Shown here: piece after piece, positions 60,802-64,000 of the stretch
Layout of the letters: the number at the start of each line of letters is the position of its first letter
Position numbering within the stretch: the first letter of the stretch is position 1
DNA from: Chloroflexi bacterium OHK40
Lineage (GTDB): Bacteria > Chloroflexota > Chloroflexia > Chloroflexales > Chloroflexaceae
NCBI GenBank assembly: GCA_004367505.1
Contig: SFCB01000283.1
Location: 1-64,000, forward strand
DNA: 64,000 bases
Direction of reading: 5' to 3'
Position numbers and translations under genes: made by a program
The notes under the pieces: model-generated
Told to the model about the DNA's origin: nothing
The model's database searches: none
Seen by the model: only the letters and a program-made list of their open reading frames with translations

Positions 60802-61568
60802 GGGAGCGGCTCCTTTCCCTGGCTCTGCAGCCATCGCTGGTAGGTGACGGCGGGGTCGCCGAGCCCGCCCACGCCTGCGGCGCTGAGCAGGCGGTGAACC
60901 TCCGGAAGCGGCAGGCCCACTACGGCGGTGTAGCTACCGTGTACGGCTCGCACCATCGCGCCTCCGAGCCCCTGGAGCCCATACGCCCCCGCTTTGTCCA
61001 GCGGCTCGCCAGTGGCGACATAGGCCGCGATCTGCGCAGGCTCCAACGGGTGAAACGCAACCTCTGCGGCCACGAGCTCCAACCAGATCGTCTGCTCACC
61101 GTACCGCGCGGATGCGGGCGCCGGGTCAGCGCCGTTCGCCGCCCTGATCACGCAAAGCCCGGTGTACACGGTATGGGTGCGCCCGGAGAGTCGCCCGAGC
61201 ATGGCCATGGCCTCGGCTGCGTCGGCCGGTTTGTTCAGCACCGTACCGTCGATCACCACCACTGTGTCGGCCCCGAGCACTACTGCGCCCGGCGCCTGGG
61301 CTGCGGCGGCATGCGCCTTGCGCCACGCGAGCAGGGTTGGGTGGTTGCCAGGAGGGAGCGCGAGGGACGGGAGCGCCGCCGCGACTGGCGCTGGAGTGGG
61401 GAGATCGTGTTCTTCGGCGTCGGTGGCAATGGTCGTGAAGTGGGCGCCGAGGGCCCGCAGTAACTCCTTGCGGCGCGGCGATGCCGAGGCAAGGACAAGT
61501 GGCGGGCCGGGATCTCCCGGCGCTCCCGCCGTCGGCTGGCGCTCCTCGGTTGGTGATCGGCCGATCAC
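60780..61568 (-). CDS. maf: Maf-like nucleoside triphosphate pyrophosphatase
   Basis: A 262-residue Maf family protein, which hydrolyses non-canonical or specific NTPs (dTTP/UTP or m7GTP type) to monophosphates. The signature PPLVLASASPRRKELLRALG is at about 22-41, VVLGADTVVV and LNKPADAAEAMAMLGRLSGRTHTVYTGLCV follow, with IAAYVATGEPLDKAGAYGLQGLG near the end. An N-terminal extension of about 20 residues and an insert near 55-80 (TPAPVAAALPSLALPPG) are extra to the usual fold. The next gene begins before its stop. Confidence 0.9.
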   Translation of the reverse strand: MIGRSPTEERQPTAGAPGDPGPPLVLASASPRRKELLRALGAHFTTIATDAEEHDLPTPAPVAAALPSLALPPGNHPTLLAWRKAHAAAAQAPGAVVLGADTVVVIDGTVLNKPADAAEAMAMLGRLSGRTHTVYTGLCVIRAANGADPAPASARYGEQTIWLELVAAEVAFHPLEPAQIAAYVATGEPLDKAGAYGLQGLGGAMVRAVHGSYTAVVGLPLPEVHRLLSAAGVGGLGDPAVTYQRWLQSQGKEPLPCPPTRP

Positions 61569-62066
61569 AATGTCGTTGCTGCCGTCCGGCGGTGTCTGCG
61601 GCCCCCCAGAAGTGCTGCGATCATAGCACGCGCACCGCTAAACCGCAAGGACGGCGCGGGTCTGCCGGATGGTCCTGCCCCACCGCATGCCGTGGCGCTC
61701 AAGCGCGCGGCCCGCCGGGGGCGCCACCGAGCCACGGAAGCCCGTTTCCACCGGGGTGCTGGGTGCCCACGTACGCTGGGTGCCCGCTTCGGTGGGAATG
61801 CCACCCAGGCGGAGGGTCCACCGGCGCGAGCTTGCGCCCGCACGTCCCTGCAAGACGGTATGCCACACCCGACATCCCACGTCCACCGGCGCTGCTACGC
61901 TCGGGTATAATAACCTTCGGCTGTACGCACAGGGGTCTCGCCCGACAACATCCGGCTGCCTGCGCCTTCACGCTGCGTGTCTAGCCAAGCACGTCGGGCG
62001 GGGCATCCGAAAGCCCCGACACGACCGCCAGGAGCCTTCCCTGGCTCCGAAGAGACAAAGGCCGCC
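61569..62066. other. intergenic region with leader hairpins before the last gene
   Basis: No gene between maf and the edge gene. A TATAAT lies at 61906-61911, about 155 nt upstream of ATG 62067, without a clear -35. Two adjacent hairpins occupy the leader: CGGGGC...GCCCCG (61999-62018) and GGAGCC...GGCTCC (62031-62048). The block GCTGGGTGCCC appears twice near 61755-61785. A role in regulation is possible but unproven. Confidence 0.5.
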
Positions 62067-64000
62067 ATGTCGCACCTCTCCCCCGGGTACGCTGGGGCGG
62101 CGCCCCGCGCCGCCGCTCGCCCCCGCGCGACCCACGAGCTCTTCGCCCGCATCCGGGGTGCCCTGCGCGACTGGCGCCTCCCGCTGATAGTGGCTCTCTG
62201 CATCGCCGGCCTCCTCGCCGTCTACCAGCTGCCCCTGCGCTTCGCTTTCCAGGTTGGCCGCGACGGCGGGTCGGTGACCGATCAGCCCTTCCTGCGCGGC
62301 TTTCGGGCCGCCGAGCTCGTTACCTGGGAGCAAAGCTGGCGCTGGTCGCTGCCCGAGGCCGCCATCGTTGTTCCTGGCGTGGGCCACCGTCCGGTCGCGA
62401 TCAGCTTCGAGGTGGTCTCCCATCGCCAGCTCTGGCTCCCCGACGCGCCGCCCACGGTCGTGGAGCTCGATAGCGGCCTTGGCCCGCCGGCGTCAATCAC
62501 CCTCCGCCGCGAGCCCGCCCACTACCTCATCTACTTGCCCGCCGGGGCCCTGCCCGACGGGACGCTCCGCCTCGCGCTCACGACGAAGGGCTGGCAGAAT
62601 CCCGGCGATGAGCGCGACGAGCTTGGGGTCGCGCTGGGCAACCTGCTCAGCGTGCGGGCCCCTGGCGCGGCTGGAGCTCCGGTCTGGCCAGGCGGCGGCC
62701 TGCTCCTGGCCTATCCGACCGCCCTGGCCCTGCTCTGGATCGCCGCCCGCGCGGCGGGAGTAGCGCCCAACACGGCGCTCGGTATGCTCCTTGCCCTGCT
62801 CGCCGCGATCCTGCTCCTCGCGCTCGGCGCCGCGCCGCGCCTGGCTGCCAGCGCCCGCTGGGCCGTTGAGGCCAGCCTGATCGCGCTGGCGGCCGCACTC
62901 GCCGGCGCCGTACTTATCCCGCCGCTGCTTGCACGCCTTGGGGCGCCCGCCAGCTCCCGGACGATCGCCTGGCTGGCACTGCTCATCGCCGTAAGCTTCG
63001 CGATCAAGTATGGAGGCCAGCTGCACCCCGTGGCCATGCGCGGCGACCTGCAGCTACACATACATCGCTTCAGTCGCACCGTGAGCGGCGAGGTCTTCAT
63101 TCCCGCCCAGCACCGGGGGCTCCCCTTCCCCTTCCCCAGCGGCTGGTACGCCGGGATTGCGCCGCTCACCCTCACCGGGGCGCCGCTGGGCACCCTCTTC
63201 GAGGTTACCGCCGGGCTCTTCGAGGCCAGCGCCGTACTGCTCATCTACCTGCTGCTCGCCCGCGTCACCGGCTCCACCGCAGGCGGGCTGCTCGGCGCGC
63301 TCATCTACACCATCAGCCCGGTCTGGATGCTGAACGTCTGGTGGGGCTTCCACACCCAGGTGGCAAGCCAGTGGTGCCTGCTCGCCCTGGTGACGCTGCT
63401 GGTGCTTCGCTGGCCCGCCTACGACGACCCGCTGGTGGTGGGATGGCTGGCCACGCTCTTCATCCTCGTGTCGCTCACCCATATCGGCTCGTTCATCAAC
63501 ACCGGGCTCGCCGCCGCGATCGCCCTCCCCTGGCTCTGGCTGCGCGCCCGCACTCCCGCCGAGCGGGCTGGCGTCCGCCGCCTGCTCCTGGCTGGCCTCG
63601 CCGCCGCGCTCTTCGTGGGCCTGTTCTACTACAGCGCCTTTGCCGGGCTGATCGCCGAGCAGCTAGCCGGCGTGGCCAGCGAGGGGATGGTCGGCATCAC
63701 CGAGCGGGAGCCGGCCTCGCGGGCCGTGCTGCTCGCCTCGCTCTGGCAGGATGGGCTGGTAGAGCACTACGGCTTCTTCCTTGTCGTCCTCGGGCTAGCC
63801 GGCGCCGCCCTGGTGAGCATCGACCCGCGTACGCGCCACGGGGTGCTACCGCCACTGCTCTGGGCCACCTTTGCCGTCGTCCTGTTCCAGGCCCTGCTGC
63901 CGCTGGTCACCCTCTCGTCGGTAACGACACGCTACCTCACCTTTGGCGGCTGGGCCTTCACCCTCGGCGCCACGGTGGCCACCCTGCGCCTCTGGCACCG
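62067..64000 (+). CDS. large polytopic membrane protein, truncated at the window edge
   Basis: An open frame of 644 codons that runs off the right edge. It starts ATG 62067 (AAAGGCCGCC before it). One N-terminal helix is followed by a soluble segment of about 150 residues, then many transmembrane helices with Leu/Ala-rich runs. A loop with KYGGQLHPVAMRGDLQLHIHRFS resembles the catalytic-region Asp/His pattern of membrane glycosyltransferases or integral polysaccharide-synthesis proteins. That assignment is not secure. The C-terminus and any further domains are outside the window. Confidence 0.75.
   Translation, partial: MSHLSPGYAGAAPRAAARPRATHELFARIRGALRDWRLPLIVALCIAGLLAVYQLPLRFAFQVGRDGGSVTDQPFLRGFRAAELVTWEQSWRWSLPEAAIVVPGVGHRPVAISFEVVSHRQLWLPDAPPTVVELDSGLGPPASITLRREPAHYLIYLPAGALPDGTLRLALTTKGWQNPGDERDELGVALGNLLSVRAPGAAGAPVWPGGGLLLAYPTALALLWIAARAAGVAPNTALGMLLALLAAILLLALGAAPRLAASARWAVEASLIALAAALAGAVLIPPLLARLGAPASSRTIAWLALLIAVSFAIKYGGQLHPVAMRGDLQLHIHRFSRTVSGEVFIPAQHRGLPFPFPSGWYAGIAPLTLTGAPLGTLFEVTAGLFEASAVLLIYLLLARVTGSTAGGLLGALIYTISPVWMLNVWWGFHTQVASQWCLLALVTLLVLRWPAYDDPLVVGWLATLFILVSLTHIGSFINTGLAAAIALPWLWLRARTPAERAGVRRLLLAGLAAALFVGLFYYSAFAGLIAEQLAGVASEGMVGITEREPASRAVLLASLWQDGLVEHYGFFLVVLGLAGAALVSIDPRTRHGVLPPLLWATFAVVLFQALLPLVTLSSVTTRYLTFGGWAFTLGATVATLRLWH

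Overview
The window looks like a chromosomal segment of a GC-rich member of the Chloroflexota, probably class Chloroflexia. This is inferred from gene content, not from a marker phylogeny. The clues are a LysW-pathway lysine gene (lysK), RRM RNA-binding proteins, an ATP-dependent ligase with its partner exonuclease, an XPB-Bax1 pair, and a CapA protein carrying a secreted repeat domain common in Chloroflexota. About 49 protein genes were identified. No rRNA, tRNA, CRISPR array, transposase or prophage gene was seen. Many promoters fit a sigma-70 consensus with 16-18 bp spacers (TTGACA-N17-TATAAT at 47091-47119 is exact).

Layout. 1-1.8 kb: an RRM gene with a long leader, flanked by two copies of a 109-bp repeat. 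1.8-7.1 kb: a DNA-repair pair (MBL-fold exonuclease and ATP-dependent ligase) with a fused BsuBI/PstI-type restriction-modification gene lodged between them. 7.2-10 kb: a single-receiver regulator and a membrane Fe-S oxidoreductase. 10.1-15.3 kb: lysK, the late cobalamin genes cobC-cobT-cobS, and tsaD. 15.4-21.5 kb: a 7TM-HD phosphohydrolase, a YqeY-like protein, gmk, rqcH and a small membrane protein. 21.7-34 kb: a cell-envelope region with a six-domain Gmad2 lipoprotein and S9 peptidase, an LCP transferase with an N-terminal Cys/His motif, a phosphodiester glycosidase, a CapA protein, and a CHAT-LysM-deacetylase gene split by an in-frame TAG.

34-41.6 kb: valS, a Tat-lipoprotein phosphoesterase, a two-component system and an orphan ABC ATPase. 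41.6-45 kb: an accessory patch of five small unknown proteins and the second RRM gene. 45.3-50.6 kb: an aminotransferase, then an operon of an HhH protein, XPB helicase and Bax1 nuclease. 50.7-64 kb: proS, fabZ, a membrane-anchored protein preceded by a candidate small RNA or attenuator, thrS, a YtxH-like protein, cinA, two DUF4013-like membrane proteins, a CDP-alcohol phosphatidyltransferase, a NarL-type regulator, maf, and a truncated large membrane protein at the right edge.

The most notable structures are the R-M fusion inside the ligase/exonuclease locus, the HhH-XPB-Bax1 operon, the broken pseudo-CHAT/LysM/deacetylase gene, and at least three families of short dispersed repeats. Some of these repeats sit directly on the stop codons of unrelated genes. 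The two RRM paralogues both have inferred leaders of about 220-235 nt.
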